Below, in pieces: positions 27,270 to 36,151 of a stretch of DNA of 64,000 nt. The notes beneath the pieces were generated by a model. It saw only the letters and a list, made by a program, of their open reading frames with translations. It was not told the DNA's origin and did no database searches. Source of the DNA: an uncultured Eubacterium sp. (GTDB taxonomy: Bacteria; Bacillota; Clostridia; Lachnospirales; Lachnospiraceae); contig CAJUBZ010000001.1 in the NCBI GenBank assembly GCA_910584795.1, positions 170,943-234,942 on the forward strand, read 5' to 3'. The number at the start of each line of letters is the position of its first letter. The first letter of the stretch is position 1. The translations under genes and the position numbers were made by a program.

Positions 27270-28943
27270 TTACAAAAGATGGACTTTTTTTAAGATACCA
27301 ATCAATACCGTTCCCTTTGGCATTGCATATAGTTCATCTTCTGTAATTGTTTTCGTAAATATCAACACAATTCCATAGATACCCACACCAATAAGTATCG
27401 CAAATATAGTGGATACTACATTAATAGTCCATGTTGTATTCATCGGAAGCAATAACATTCCAAGTTTATAGATTACAAGACACCCGATGCCCATAACACC
27501 CGCGCAAATAAACGGTTTTACTAATGTAAATTGAATTTCCTGTCTATAGCCTAAATAGCGTTTAATAGAAAAAGAATTCAATATTGCTACAGTCATGGCA
27601 AAAGTAAAGTCACCAATTACAACCGCGTAGATTCCTAATCGGAATACTATTAATAAAATCGGTAATATCACAAGATGAATACCTAACGAAATAGCAGAAT
27701 TTTTAATTGGTACATTTAATTTATCAATCCCCTGTAAGATGGCATTACTAATTGTTGATAGTGAAAAAGCTACTACAGTAAAGACACTAAAAATCATAAT
27801 AACTACTGTATCGTTTATATCGCTTCCAAATAGCATCGCATTAATCGGGCCGCCTAAAACAGATAATCCCATGCCACATGGAAAGGCAATCAACATAGAA
27901 AATTTTTGTGCCAAAGTTACTTTGCTCTTTACAGCGAGTTGATCTTTTGCAGTGTAAGAACGAACAAGAGATGGCACAATTGCTGTTGATAAAGAAGATG
28001 CAATTGCTATCGGCATTGTAGTCAATAATCTATAATAACCGGAATAAATACCCCAGGATGCACTGTTTGTTTTTTCGTTGACATGAAAAATACCAACCAT
28101 TATATTTTGATAAATCGGATTGTCCAATAAATTTCCTATATTATATATTGTGGTGCTTAATAACACTGGAGTAATCGTCCACAAAATGACTTTTGTAATC
28201 GTACCATAACTGTCTTCTATACCTGTTCTGTCCCGCTTTTTGCGCTTTTTAATAATATCTTTATTAATCCATACGATAAAGAACATAAACAAAAGTGCTG
28301 TTAGTGCTCCTGCTAAAGTTCCAAGAGTACCACCTGCAGCGGCATAAGAATCTTTTAATACCCCTGCCTCCTTTGCCACTTTTGATAAAGTATATCCATA
28401 TGCTCCCAGTTCATAAGCTGCCAGAATACTGACAAAAGCATTCACTATCTGTTCAAAAATTTGGGAAACCGCTGTTGGAACCATATTTCCCATTCCTTGG
28501 AAATATCCTCTTACAACGCCTAAAATACAGGCAACCGTCAGGGTCGGTGCCAAGACTCTCAAAGCTATAGATACTGGCGGCATCTTGTAGACCGTATAAG
28601 CAATCCAATCGGCACCCAGAAATAGAAATAGTCCAAAACAAACACCGATGACTGTTCCATAGAGTAAAGCCCCTTTAAACACTTTATGGGCATTCCGAAA
28701 CTGCCTCTTCTGCAGTTTTTCCGAAATAATTTTTGATACTGCCAACGGCATACTCTGCGATGACAATAAAATTAAAATATTATAAAAATCAAAGGCTGTC
28801 CCATAATATCCTAATCCTACATCACCCAATATTCGATTTAAAGGTATTCTGTAAATTAATCCGATAACACGAACAAGTATTCCCGCAAATGCGAGAATAC
28901 TGCCCTGAATCAAAAAACTATTTTTATTTGATTGATTGCCCAT
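27270..28943 (-). CDS. SpoVB/MurJ-type polysaccharide (oligosaccharide-lipid) flippase
   Basis: MOP-superfamily exporter of 557 residues with about fourteen membrane segments, the length and layout of SpoVB and YabM/Amj-like putative polysaccharide biosynthesis proteins in spore formers. The N-terminus is the typical FLIQGSILAFAGILVRVIGLIYRIPLNRILGDVGLGYYGTAFDFYNILILLSSQSMPLAVSKIISE. Members flip lipid-linked wall or cortex precursors. Which lipid II flippase role it plays here cannot be decided from sequence. It lies 20 bases after the DUF3048 gene. Confidence 0.86.
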   Translation of the reverse strand: MGNQSNKNSFLIQGSILAFAGILVRVIGLIYRIPLNRILGDVGLGYYGTAFDFYNILILLSSQSMPLAVSKIISEKLQKRQFRNAHKVFKGALLYGTVIGVCFGLFLFLGADWIAYTVYKMPPVSIALRVLAPTLTVACILGVVRGYFQGMGNMVPTAVSQIFEQIVNAFVSILAAYELGAYGYTLSKVAKEAGVLKDSYAAAGGTLGTLAGALTALLFMFFIVWINKDIIKKRKKRDRTGIEDSYGTITKVILWTITPVLLSTTIYNIGNLLDNPIYQNIMVGIFHVNEKTNSASWGIYSGYYRLLTTMPIAIASSLSTAIVPSLVRSYTAKDQLAVKSKVTLAQKFSMLIAFPCGMGLSVLGGPINAMLFGSDINDTVVIMIFSVFTVVAFSLSTISNAILQGIDKLNVPIKNSAISLGIHLVILPILLIVFRLGIYAVVIGDFTFAMTVAILNSFSIKRYLGYRQEIQFTLVKPFICAGVMGIGCLVIYKLGMLLLPMNTTWTINVVSTIFAILIGVGIYGIVLIFTKTITEDELYAMPKGTVLIGILKKVHLL

Positions 28944-28963
28944 ACTTCAATAAGTTCCTTAAA

Positions 28964-30061
28964 TTATTTTTTCTTTTTTGATATTTTTACATTGTCTGCA
29001 TATTCATTTTGAACCATACAAATCCATGTTTTTCCTGTGTTTAGTTTTATCTCCTCACCATTTTCATCCAGGTATTTCGTCTGTCCGCTTCTCTGTTCAG
29101 CTTTCTGCCATGTGATTTTTTCTGCTTTTCCATTGGTGATATACCAGCCTTTTCCATTTCCTGACAGTGTCATATCAAGACTCTTGTTATCAGGATATAA
29201 AGTAGCGTTCACAAACTGAATGATAATATTGGAACAGTGTAACTGCTTATTATTCTGATCATCAATATGTTTGTTACCATACTGGAAACGATAGTATTGT
29301 CCGTCTTTCTGATTAAAAACGAAATATGGCTTATTTATCATATAACCAAGATCTACTCTGTTTGCAGCCTTTCCTGTTTCTAAATTAATTTTATTATCTG
29401 CTTCAGCAAACTCAAAATGTCCTTTGTAATCCTTCTCATAATTTGCTCTATATTTAAGATCTTTCACTGCTTTCTTTAAATTGTCTCCGGAAGTGAAACA
29501 GTTATGAGGTGCAACTCTGTCAGATGTTCTAAAGAAATATCTTTCTCCTGTCAGAGAACTTACCGTGTCAATCTTTCCACTCTTTAAATATTCCAGTGCA
29601 TACTTAGATTGTCCAAAATGACTGTAAATTGCATCCCACTCATTGGCAAAAGAGCAATAATAAATTCTGCAGCTTCTTACAGAACCCATCTTCTTTACTT
29701 TTTCATAATCTTCAAAAATACCCATAATTCTGGTAATGGCACCTTCAACCGGTGCTTCATAGCAGATATCAGCATTGTACAAACCGGAATGCGGTATTGC
29801 ATTAATAATATTATTGTACATTAACGCAACAGGTCTTTTATTTGCGATACCCGGTTTTGTATATTCTCCTGTTAATCGGCTTTTTACTTTTCCTGCATTT
29901 GGGTCTTGTGTTACTGCTTCGGTTTCAGTCACGGTAGTTTCTTCCTGTCTGCTCACTTTTTTCTTTTCGCTGCCAAACATAAAAATGCAGACTACTGCAA
30001 CAATTGCAATGATGACAACAGCAACTGCTGAACCAATAAAAATTTTCTTGTTTTTTAACAT
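28964..30061 (-). CDS. DUF3048 (YerB-like) membrane-anchored protein
   Basis: The 365-residue protein has an N-terminal membrane anchor at about 8-30 (FIGSAVAVVIIAIVAVVCIFMFG), an acidic/Thr-rich linker (about 35-55), and DUF3048 modules. The first is about 60-190 with GEYTKPGIANKRPVALMYNNIINAIPHSGLYNADICYEAPVEGAITRIMGIF, and the C-terminal one is about 215-360. DUF3048 is typified by the lipoprotein YerB; function unknown. No lipobox Cys at a clear cleavage point was seen, so anchor rather than lipoprotein is likely. It overlaps ybeY by 7 bases, and GAGGGAG precedes its ATG. Confidence 0.88.
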   Translation of the reverse strand: MLKNKKIFIGSAVAVVIIAIVAVVCIFMFGSEKKKVSRQEETTVTETEAVTQDPNAGKVKSRLTGEYTKPGIANKRPVALMYNNIINAIPHSGLYNADICYEAPVEGAITRIMGIFEDYEKVKKMGSVRSCRIYYCSFANEWDAIYSHFGQSKYALEYLKSGKIDTVSSLTGERYFFRTSDRVAPHNCFTSGDNLKKAVKDLKYRANYEKDYKGHFEFAEADNKINLETGKAANRVDLGYMINKPYFVFNQKDGQYYRFQYGNKHIDDQNNKQLHCSNIIIQFVNATLYPDNKSLDMTLSGNGKGWYITNGKAEKITWQKAEQRSGQTKYLDENGEEIKLNTGKTWICMVQNEYADNVKISKKKK

Positions 30062-30561
30062 TTTTTCTCCCTCGTTATTCCTAAATTTTCTAAAATTATA
30101 TTCTGCATCTTTTCCATTTCTACCCGTTCTTTATCTTCCATATGGTCGAAACCAAAAAGATGTAACATACTATGTGCTGTCAGAAAAGCCAGTTCTCTTT
30201 TGATAGAATGATTATATTCTTCTGCCTGACTTAATACCTTGTCAAAGGATATCACAATATCACCCAGCATTAATTCACCGGTATCGGGATGAAAACATTC
30301 TAACATCTCCTCAAACTGATGAAACTCTCCAGCCTGTCCATATTCAAGCAATGGAAAAGATAACACATCTGTCGGACTGTCTATTTTTCTTTGCTGACTA
30401 TTAATTTTTCTTATCTCATTATTATCAACAATGGTAACATTTACTTCAGATTCATAAGGACACTTGATAAAATCCAATGCCTCTTCAATTACTGAATTAA
30501 TAATGTTTTTATAATCAATAACAATATCTTTTGGATATTCATTTTCTATATATACACTCAT
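30055..30561 (-). CDS. ybeY: Endoribonuclease YbeY (rRNA maturation factor)
   Basis: Zinc-dependent RNase needed for 16S rRNA 3'-end processing and 70S quality control. The 168-residue protein has the metal signature AHSMLHLFGFDH near 131-142 (H-x3-H-x5-H pattern of the family) and the upstream block SPTDVLSFPLLEYG. It follows phoH, the usual partner. The C-terminus ends with ILENLGITREKKC, the region by which YbeY commonly contacts its substrate. Confidence 0.94.
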   Translation of the reverse strand: MSVYIENEYPKDIVIDYKNIINSVIEEALDFIKCPYESEVNVTIVDNNEIRKINSQQRKIDSPTDVLSFPLLEYGQAGEFHQFEEMLECFHPDTGELMLGDIVISFDKVLSQAEEYNHSIKRELAFLTAHSMLHLFGFDHMEDKERVEMEKMQNIILENLGITREKKC

Positions 30562-30608
30562 TTTAAATTCTCTTTAATTATATTAATTTAATCTTGCCTG
30601 ATAAAAAG

Positions 30609-31598
30609 TCATCTGCCCTTTTTATCGTTTTGTCTCGTCTGCCTTTTTTCTTCATACTCTTCATATGCTTTCACAATTTTCTGCACCAAAGGATGTCTCA
30701 CAACATCATTGTTATCAAGAAAAGCAAATCCGATATCTTCTACTTTTTTTAATACTTTTAGAGCCACATCAAGCCCTGATACAACATCTCTTGGCAGATC
30801 TTTCTGTGTTCGGTCTCCGGTCACGATTACTTTTGATCCAAATCCAATACGTGTTAGAAACATCTTCATTTGTGCCGGTGTTGTATTCTGTGCTTCATCT
30901 AGAATAATAAAGGCATTATCCAGCGTTCTTCCTCTCATATAAGCAAGAGGTGCCACTTCAATAATTCCTTTCTCAGTATTAGTAACAAAACTTTCTGCTC
31001 CCATAATCTGATAGAGAGCATCATAGAGTGGTCTTAAATAAGGGTCTACCTTACTCTGTAAATCACCTGGAAGGAAACCAAGATTTTCCCCTGCCTCAAT
31101 GGCTGGTCTTGTCAAAATAATTTTATTTACTTCGTTATTTCTGAGAGCTGTAATTGCCATCGCCATTGCCAAATATGTTTTTCCGGTTCCGGCCGGACCG
31201 ATACCAAACACAATCATTTTGTCCCGAATTAAATCTACGTAACTTTTCTGTCCCAATGTTTTTGGCTTAATCGGTTTTCCCATAACTGTTCTACAAATAA
31301 TACTGTCATCCAGTTCTACAATTGCCGCTTCTTTTTCTTCAAAACAAAGCGATAATGCATAATCAACATTCTGCTCCGTTATCTCATTTCCTCTTCTGGC
31401 TAATTCCATCAACTGATGAAAAACATTTTTTGCTCTTCTTGTAGCATCTTCTCCACCAATAATTTTTAATTCATTGTCTCTGGAAATAATTGTCACATGC
31501 AGCGTACGTTCTATTTTTTTGATATTAAAATCAAATTGCCCGAATACCCTTTTCTCATACTCTGCCGGAATATCAATGATACTTTCTATTACGCTCAT
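30609..31598 (-). CDS. phoH: PhoH-like ATPase
   Basis: Cytoplasmic P-loop ATPase of the PhoH family, suggested to act in RNA metabolism with YbeY. The 329-residue protein has a P-loop GPAGTGKTYLAMAMA near 130-145, RPAIEAGENLGFLPGDLQSKVDPYLRPLYD and the Walker B FIILDEAQNTTPAQMKMFLTR near 230-250. The N-terminal 100 residues form the KH-like region. Both neighbours (yqfD, ybeY) agree with the canonical yqfCD-phoH-ybeY order. Translation starts 14 bases after yqfD. Confidence 0.95.
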   Translation of the reverse strand: MSVIESIIDIPAEYEKRVFGQFDFNIKKIERTLHVTIISRDNELKIIGGEDATRRAKNVFHQLMELARRGNEITEQNVDYALSLCFEEKEAAIVELDDSIICRTVMGKPIKPKTLGQKSYVDLIRDKMIVFGIGPAGTGKTYLAMAMAITALRNNEVNKIILTRPAIEAGENLGFLPGDLQSKVDPYLRPLYDALYQIMGAESFVTNTEKGIIEVAPLAYMRGRTLDNAFIILDEAQNTTPAQMKMFLTRIGFGSKVIVTGDRTQKDLPRDVVSGLDVALKVLKKVEDIGFAFLDNNDVVRHPLVQKIVKAYEEYEEKRQTRQNDKKGR

Positions 31599-31612
31599 TT
31601 ATAAAAATACCT

Positions 31613-32827
31613 TTACTGTCCTTTCGTTTCGTCATTTATAGATTCTTTTTCCATGTTAATTTTCTGGATATCCTCTTCAAGAATATAAGAAACCTCGCCT
31701 AAAGGTTCCAGACAGATAATCTCTCCTGAACAAGTATAAGAATCCCTCTCTTTTACTATTTTAACATTTTTTTCAAGTATTTTGTACCCTTTTTGCTCCA
31801 TTATTAATAATTTATTGTACAATCGTTTTTTTAATATTTTTGCAGCTTCTTTTTCAGTATATTTACATTTAAGGGAAGTGTACGGCTTTACAGAATATTT
31901 TTGAATGCATATTGGAAGATAATAATTTCCAAATCCCTTTAATTTTATCTCTTTATATGCAATGTTTTTATTCTTAGTATTCCCTGTTTTTACCCATTTA
32001 TATCCGCTTATAGAAGGCAGATAATAAGAATATCCCTTTTTGTATTCTTTTCTCTTATAATCTATTTTTAATTCATCTTTGTACTCATATTTTGTTTTTC
32101 CAATAACTTCACCGTCAGAATTGCATGGCTTTGTAAAAAGCTTCTGTTCAGACTCATCAAATACATCTACAAGCCCATTAATTAATATGGTACCTTTCTT
32201 TACTTTGTCTCCCACTTTTACTCCGGGTACACCGGAACGTACAAGAATCGATACAATTTCAGCATCTTTATTTGCAGCAATATGATAGGGTTTTGTCTCC
32301 TTTTTTGAAATTTCTGTAATATAATTTTCTTTAATATGTATAATTAGATTTGTTCCTTTAATTTCTGCACAGACCCAGCTGATATCATTATATTTTCTTC
32401 TAATTTTTTTCTCCAGGTCTTCACAGTTTATTTTATTTTTTGCCAGTCCTTCTCGAATATTTTGAGAATAAACAAAAGTTTTTAACTTGTTAGTTGTATA
32501 TGAATAATTTCCTTCAACAGATATTTCCCATATATATCTGGAACATAATATCAGTCCACTAATAAATACGAAAGCAAATATTATTGCAACTTTAAAAATA
32601 AGCTTATCTACCAGTTTTGTATAGATTCCTTTTTCACTAATTTTCAAAATATGAATGTTATTTTCTTTTAATATATTTAATGTCTCATCTATATCTGTAT
32701 AATCTACATAAAAACTTGTTTTGTTATCTTTATTTATAATATTCCTGATATTAATTTTATTAGCAGCATTTAATACCCTGTATATATATTTTCTATCAAT
32801 AATAATTTCATAAAAATGAAACTTCAT
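31613..32827 (-). CDS. yqfD: Sporulation protein YqfD
   Basis: Sporulation membrane protein of the YqfD family, made under sigma-E in the mother cell in Bacillus. The 404-residue protein has a membrane segment at about 85-108 (KVAIIFAFVFISGLILCSRYIW), then a large outer region with WVCAEIKGTNLIIHIKE, IVSILVRSGVPGVKVGDKVKKGTILINGLVD and a C-terminal conserved segment. The ATG at 32827 is used, 8 bases after AGGTGG; the GTG four codons upstream is inside it. The start overlaps the yqfC end by 20 bases. Confidence 0.93.
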   Translation of the reverse strand: MKFHFYEIIIDRKYIYRVLNAANKINIRNIINKDNKTSFYVDYTDIDETLNILKENNIHILKISEKGIYTKLVDKLIFKVAIIFAFVFISGLILCSRYIWEISVEGNYSYTTNKLKTFVYSQNIREGLAKNKINCEDLEKKIRRKYNDISWVCAEIKGTNLIIHIKENYITEISKKETKPYHIAANKDAEIVSILVRSGVPGVKVGDKVKKGTILINGLVDVFDESEQKLFTKPCNSDGEVIGKTKYEYKDELKIDYKRKEYKKGYSYYLPSISGYKWVKTGNTKNKNIAYKEIKLKGFGNYYLPICIQKYSVKPYTSLKCKYTEKEAAKILKKRLYNKLLIMEQKGYKILEKNVKIVKERDSYTCSGEIICLEPLGEVSYILEEDIQKINMEKESINDETKGQ

Positions 32828-33059
32828 GAATACACCCACCTATAATCATTGATTCGCAATTATAAAACTTTACACATAAAGAAGTTCCTGTGATTTTAAT
32901 CAGATACTTTTTACATACAATTTCTATTTCTTCCTCGCATAACTTTTTAATGCATTTAAAATTTTCTAAAACGATTTCCTTATTTCCTGTCATTTGTACC
33001 AGGCATTCATGATTTACTACATCTCTTGGAATATCATATTCATTATCTACATTAAACAT
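32808..33059 (-). CDS. yqfC: Sporulation protein YqfC
   Basis: The 83-residue YabP/YqfC family protein needed for sporulation in Bacillus, always paired with yqfD. The family features are YDIPRDVVNHECLVQMTGNKEIVLENFKCI and a C-terminal segment with IIGGCIHEVSF. Seven cysteines in 83 residues is more than usual for a small Firmicutes protein. It begins shortly after a sigma-E-like promoter. Confidence 0.9.
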   Translation of the reverse strand: MFNVDNEYDIPRDVVNHECLVQMTGNKEIVLENFKCIKKLCEEEIEIVCKKYLIKITGTSLCVKFYNCESMIIGGCIHEVSFL

Positions 33060-33086
33060 ATAAAACCTTCAGAATGTGCTCATACT

Positions 33087-33115
33087 ATTTTATGAGTTGG
33101 AGAGTTGGTTTATAC
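33087..33115 (-). promoter_or_regulatory. Candidate sigma-E promoter of yqfC-yqfD
   Basis: On the minus strand GTATAAA, a 14-base spacer and CATAAAAT fit the sigma-E pattern. Transcription would start near 33080, about 20 bases before the yqfC start and 6-10 bases before its AAGG. yqfCD are sigma-E regulated in Bacillus, so the position is as expected. No sigma-A promoter was seen in the same gap. Confidence 0.6.
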
Positions 33116-33157
33116 AAAAGAATCGGCTTTATTTTCATATAATTTTGAGGGCAACAT

Positions 33158-33190
33158 AAAAAGCCAGGACATAAGTCCTGGCTTTTTATC
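33158..33190 (-). terminator. Rho-independent terminator of rpsU
   Basis: The 13-base arms AAAAAGCCAGGAC (33158-33170) and GTCCTGGCTTTTT (33175-33187) enclose a 4-base loop. Both strands show a run of T after the stem; on the minus strand it follows rpsU directly. Confidence 0.9.
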
Positions 33191-33191
33191 A

Positions 33192-33368
33192 TTAATTATA
33201 TTTGCGCTTTCTAGCAGCTTCTGATTTCTTCTTACGCTTTACGCTTGGTTTTTCGTAATGTTCTCTTTTGCGAATCTCCTGCTGAATACCAGCCTTTGCG
33301 CAATTTCTCTTGAATCGACGTAATGCACTGTCGATTGATTCGTTTTCTTTTACGATAACGCTTGACAT
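33192..33368 (-). CDS. rpsU: 30S ribosomal protein S21
   Basis: The 58-residue protein (shorter than the usual ORF cut-off) starts MSSVIVKENESIDSALRRFKRNCAKAGI and ends in the basic tail KREHYEKPSVKRKKKSEAARKRKYN, a clear S21. S21 binds the platform of the small subunit near the 16S anti-Shine-Dalgarno region. GGGAGG lies about 11 bases before the ATG. It is a single-gene transcript with its own promoter (33436-33463) and terminator. Confidence 0.97.
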   Translation of the reverse strand: MSSVIVKENESIDSALRRFKRNCAKAGIQQEIRKREHYEKPSVKRKKKSEAARKRKYN

Positions 33369-33435
33369 CTGTTCTTCCCTCCCTTCAGTTATAGATTCCT
33401 AAAACTGTAGGTATTTGTGTTTAACACACTCAAAT

Positions 33436-33463
33436 ATTATACCATAATTTTCTATGACGTCAA
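33436..33463 (-). promoter_or_regulatory. Strong sigma-A promoter of rpsU
   Basis: On the minus strand TTGACG, a 16-base spacer and a perfect TATAAT, plus TG at the extended -10 position. Transcription would start near 33429, giving a leader of about 60 bases. Confidence 0.85.
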
Positions 33464-33497
33464 TAACTTTATTGTCTTAAATTATTCGTTGCTAATA

Positions 33498-36134
33498 TTA
33501 TAGCAGCTGTTCTAATATTTCTTTTGCTTTTGCCACAGCTTCATCTGCACCTGCCGGATTTTTTCCACCAGCCTGTGCCATGTTTGGACGACCGCCGCCG
33601 CCACCGCCGACACATTTTGCAATCTCTTTAATCATATTTCCTGCATGAGCACCTTTGGATATAGCATCATCGTCTGCCATAACAATAACATTAGCCTTGT
33701 CAGCAGTTGTTGACACAATAACGATTACACCGCCGCCCATTTTCTCTTTCAGATTATCTCCAAGATTTCTTAAACCATTCATATCTACATCAGATACTTT
33801 TGTTGCAAGAAGTTTTACACCTTTTACTTCTACCACACTGTTTAATACATCTCCTACCGAGTCGTTTGCCATTTTTGCCTTTAATTTCTCATTTTCGCTG
33901 GATAAAGACTTGATTTCATCATGTAACGACTGAATCTTCTTTGCTAATGCATTTGGCTCTGATTTCGCAATTTTTGCTGCTTCATGAAGTGTTTTTTCCA
34001 TATTAGCATAATACTTCATAAGACCAGTTCCTGTTAAAGCCTCAATTCTGCGGACTCCTGCTGAAATACCTGCCTCAGAGACAATCTTGAAATAGGATAT
34101 TGTGCTGGTATTTGAAACATGAGTACCACCACAAAGTTCTACAGAGTAATCTCCCATAGATACAACTCTTACAGTCTCTCCATATTTCTCTCCAAACAAT
34201 GCCATAGCACCTGTTTTCTTTGCATCTTCCAAACTCATTTCTTTTGTGATAACATCAAGACCGTTCGCAATCTGCTCATTGACCATTGCTTCAACTTTTT
34301 CAATCTCTTCTTTTGTCATTGCCTGGAAATGTGTAAAGTCAAATCTTAATCTGTCAGCATCTACATAAGAACCTGCCTGTTCTACATGCTCTCCTAACAC
34401 AACCTTCAAAGCCTTCTGTAAAAGGTGTGTTGCACTGTGATTCTTTGCTGTTGCGTTTCTAAGCATTGCATCTACCTTTAATGCAGCCTTATCGCCAGCC
34501 TGTAGCATACCTTTTGTAACATATCCTACATGTCCCACCATACTTCCATGCAATTTAATTGTATCAACTACTTTAAATTGGCCGTTTGCAGTCTCAATAA
34601 TACCTTTATCGCCTGCCTGACCACCCATTGTTGCATAAAATGGTGTTTCTTCTACAACAATCGTTCCTTTATCTCCATCTGTAAGAGCCTGTACCACTTC
34701 ACTTTCTGTCGTAAGAGCGGTAATTACAGAATCTTCCACCAATCTATCATATCCTACAAACTTTGATGTTAAAGCATTATCAAGGCTTTCATAAACAGTC
34801 TCATCTGCTCCCATATAATTAGTCGTCTTGCGGGCTTTTCTTGCAGTTTCTCTCTGAACATCCATAGCCTTCTTAAAGCCTTCTTCATCTACAGAGAATC
34901 CTTTTTCTTCAAGAATTTCCATCGTAAGATCAAGTGGGAATCCGTATGTGTCGTATAATTTAAAAGCATTGTCGCCTGACAACATTTTTTCGCCTTTTGA
35001 CTCCATTTCTGCTTCCATATCAGACAAAATACTTAATCCGGTATCAATCGTTTTATTGAATTTATTTTCTTCCTCCGTTAAGACTTTGAAGATCATGCTC
35101 TTCTTTTCATCTAATTCAGGATATCCGTCTTTGGAACCTTCAATTACTGTTTTAGACAGATCTGATAAGAACATTCCATCAACTCCAAGAAGTCTTCCAT
35201 GTCTTGCAGCACGTCTGATTAATCTTCTAAGTACATAACCTCTTCCTTCGTTGGATGGCATAATACCATCAGAAATCATAAATGTTGCAGAACGAATATG
35301 ATCTGTGATAATTCTGATAGAAACATCCCACTTATATTCTTTCTTATATTCTTTTCCGGAAATCTCGCAAACTTTATCACGAAGAGATTTGATTGTATCA
35401 ACATCAAAAATAGAATCCACATCCTGAACTACTGTAGCAAGACGCTCTAATCCCATACCTGTATCAATGTTTTTATTCTTTAATGTTTCATAATTTCCTT
35501 TTCCGTCATTTTCAAACTGTGTAAATACATTGTTCCAAATCTCAATATATCTGTCACATTCACAGCCTACCGTACAGCCAGGTTCTCCACAACCGTATTT
35601 TTCACCTCTGTCATAATAAATTTCAGAACAAGGACCACAAGGACCTGCACCATGCTCCCAGAAATTATCTTCCTTACCAAATTTGAAAATACGTTCCGCT
35701 GGAATACCCATCTCTTTATTCCAGATTTCAAAAGCCTCATCATCTTCTAAATAAACAGAAGGATATAATCTGTCTGCATCAAGACCTACCACCTCAGTCA
35801 AAAATTCCCATGACCAGTGAATTGCTTCTGTCTTAAAATAATCTCCAAAAGAGAAGTTTCCAAGCATTTCAAAGAATGTACCATGACGGGCTGTCTTTCC
35901 GATATTTTCAATATCACCAGTTCTGATACATTTCTGACATGTTGCCATTCTTGTTTTTGGTGGTATCTCCTGTCCTGTAAAATATGGCTTTAGAGGAGCC
36001 ATACCTGCATTGATTAACAACAAACTATTATCATTATGAGGAACTAATGAATAACTTCCTCTTACTAAATGCTCCTTTGACTCAAAGAAGTCTAAAAACA
36101 TCTGTCTTAATTCATTTAATCCATATTTCTTCAT
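33498..36134 (-). CDS. alaS: Alanyl-tRNA synthetase
   Basis: Class II synthetase charging tRNA-Ala. The 878-residue protein has the catalytic domain (about 1-240, MARMATCQKCIRTGDIENIGKTARHGTFFEMLGNFSFGDYFK, GHGAGPCGPCSE-like), a tRNA-recognition domain, an editing domain with the zinc ligands NHSATHLL and ELCGGTH, and a C-terminal oligomerisation part that begins near residue 700 and ends GGGGGGRPNMAQAGGK-like. The ATG at 36134 follows GGAGGA by 7 bases; a TTG five codons upstream is excluded because it is inside it. It starts 17 bases after tyrS, so the two are co-transcribed. Confidence 0.97.
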   Translation of the reverse strand: MKKYGLNELRQMFLDFFESKEHLVRGSYSLVPHNDNSLLLINAGMAPLKPYFTGQEIPPKTRMATCQKCIRTGDIENIGKTARHGTFFEMLGNFSFGDYFKTEAIHWSWEFLTEVVGLDADRLYPSVYLEDDEAFEIWNKEMGIPAERIFKFGKEDNFWEHGAGPCGPCSEIYYDRGEKYGCGEPGCTVGCECDRYIEIWNNVFTQFENDGKGNYETLKNKNIDTGMGLERLATVVQDVDSIFDVDTIKSLRDKVCEISGKEYKKEYKWDVSIRIITDHIRSATFMISDGIMPSNEGRGYVLRRLIRRAARHGRLLGVDGMFLSDLSKTVIEGSKDGYPELDEKKSMIFKVLTEEENKFNKTIDTGLSILSDMEAEMESKGEKMLSGDNAFKLYDTYGFPLDLTMEILEEKGFSVDEEGFKKAMDVQRETARKARKTTNYMGADETVYESLDNALTSKFVGYDRLVEDSVITALTTESEVVQALTDGDKGTIVVEETPFYATMGGQAGDKGIIETANGQFKVVDTIKLHGSMVGHVGYVTKGMLQAGDKAALKVDAMLRNATAKNHSATHLLQKALKVVLGEHVEQAGSYVDADRLRFDFTHFQAMTKEEIEKVEAMVNEQIANGLDVITKEMSLEDAKKTGAMALFGEKYGETVRVVSMGDYSVELCGGTHVSNTSTISYFKIVSEAGISAGVRRIEALTGTGLMKYYANMEKTLHEAAKIAKSEPNALAKKIQSLHDEIKSLSSENEKLKAKMANDSVGDVLNSVVEVKGVKLLATKVSDVDMNGLRNLGDNLKEKMGGGVIVIVSTTADKANVIVMADDDAISKGAHAGNMIKEIAKCVGGGGGGRPNMAQAGGKNPAGADEAVAKAKEILEQLL

Positions 36135-36151
36135 TGTATCTTCCTCCAATA

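Noticed and set aside
29775..30203. Plus-strand frame of 142 codons across the DUF3048/ybeY junction
   Set aside because: Both genes under it are clear family members, and it has no ribosome site or recognisable domain.
33158..33190. Small RNA gene at the rpsU hairpin
   Set aside because: Symmetrical T runs and position directly after rpsU fit an ordinary terminator.
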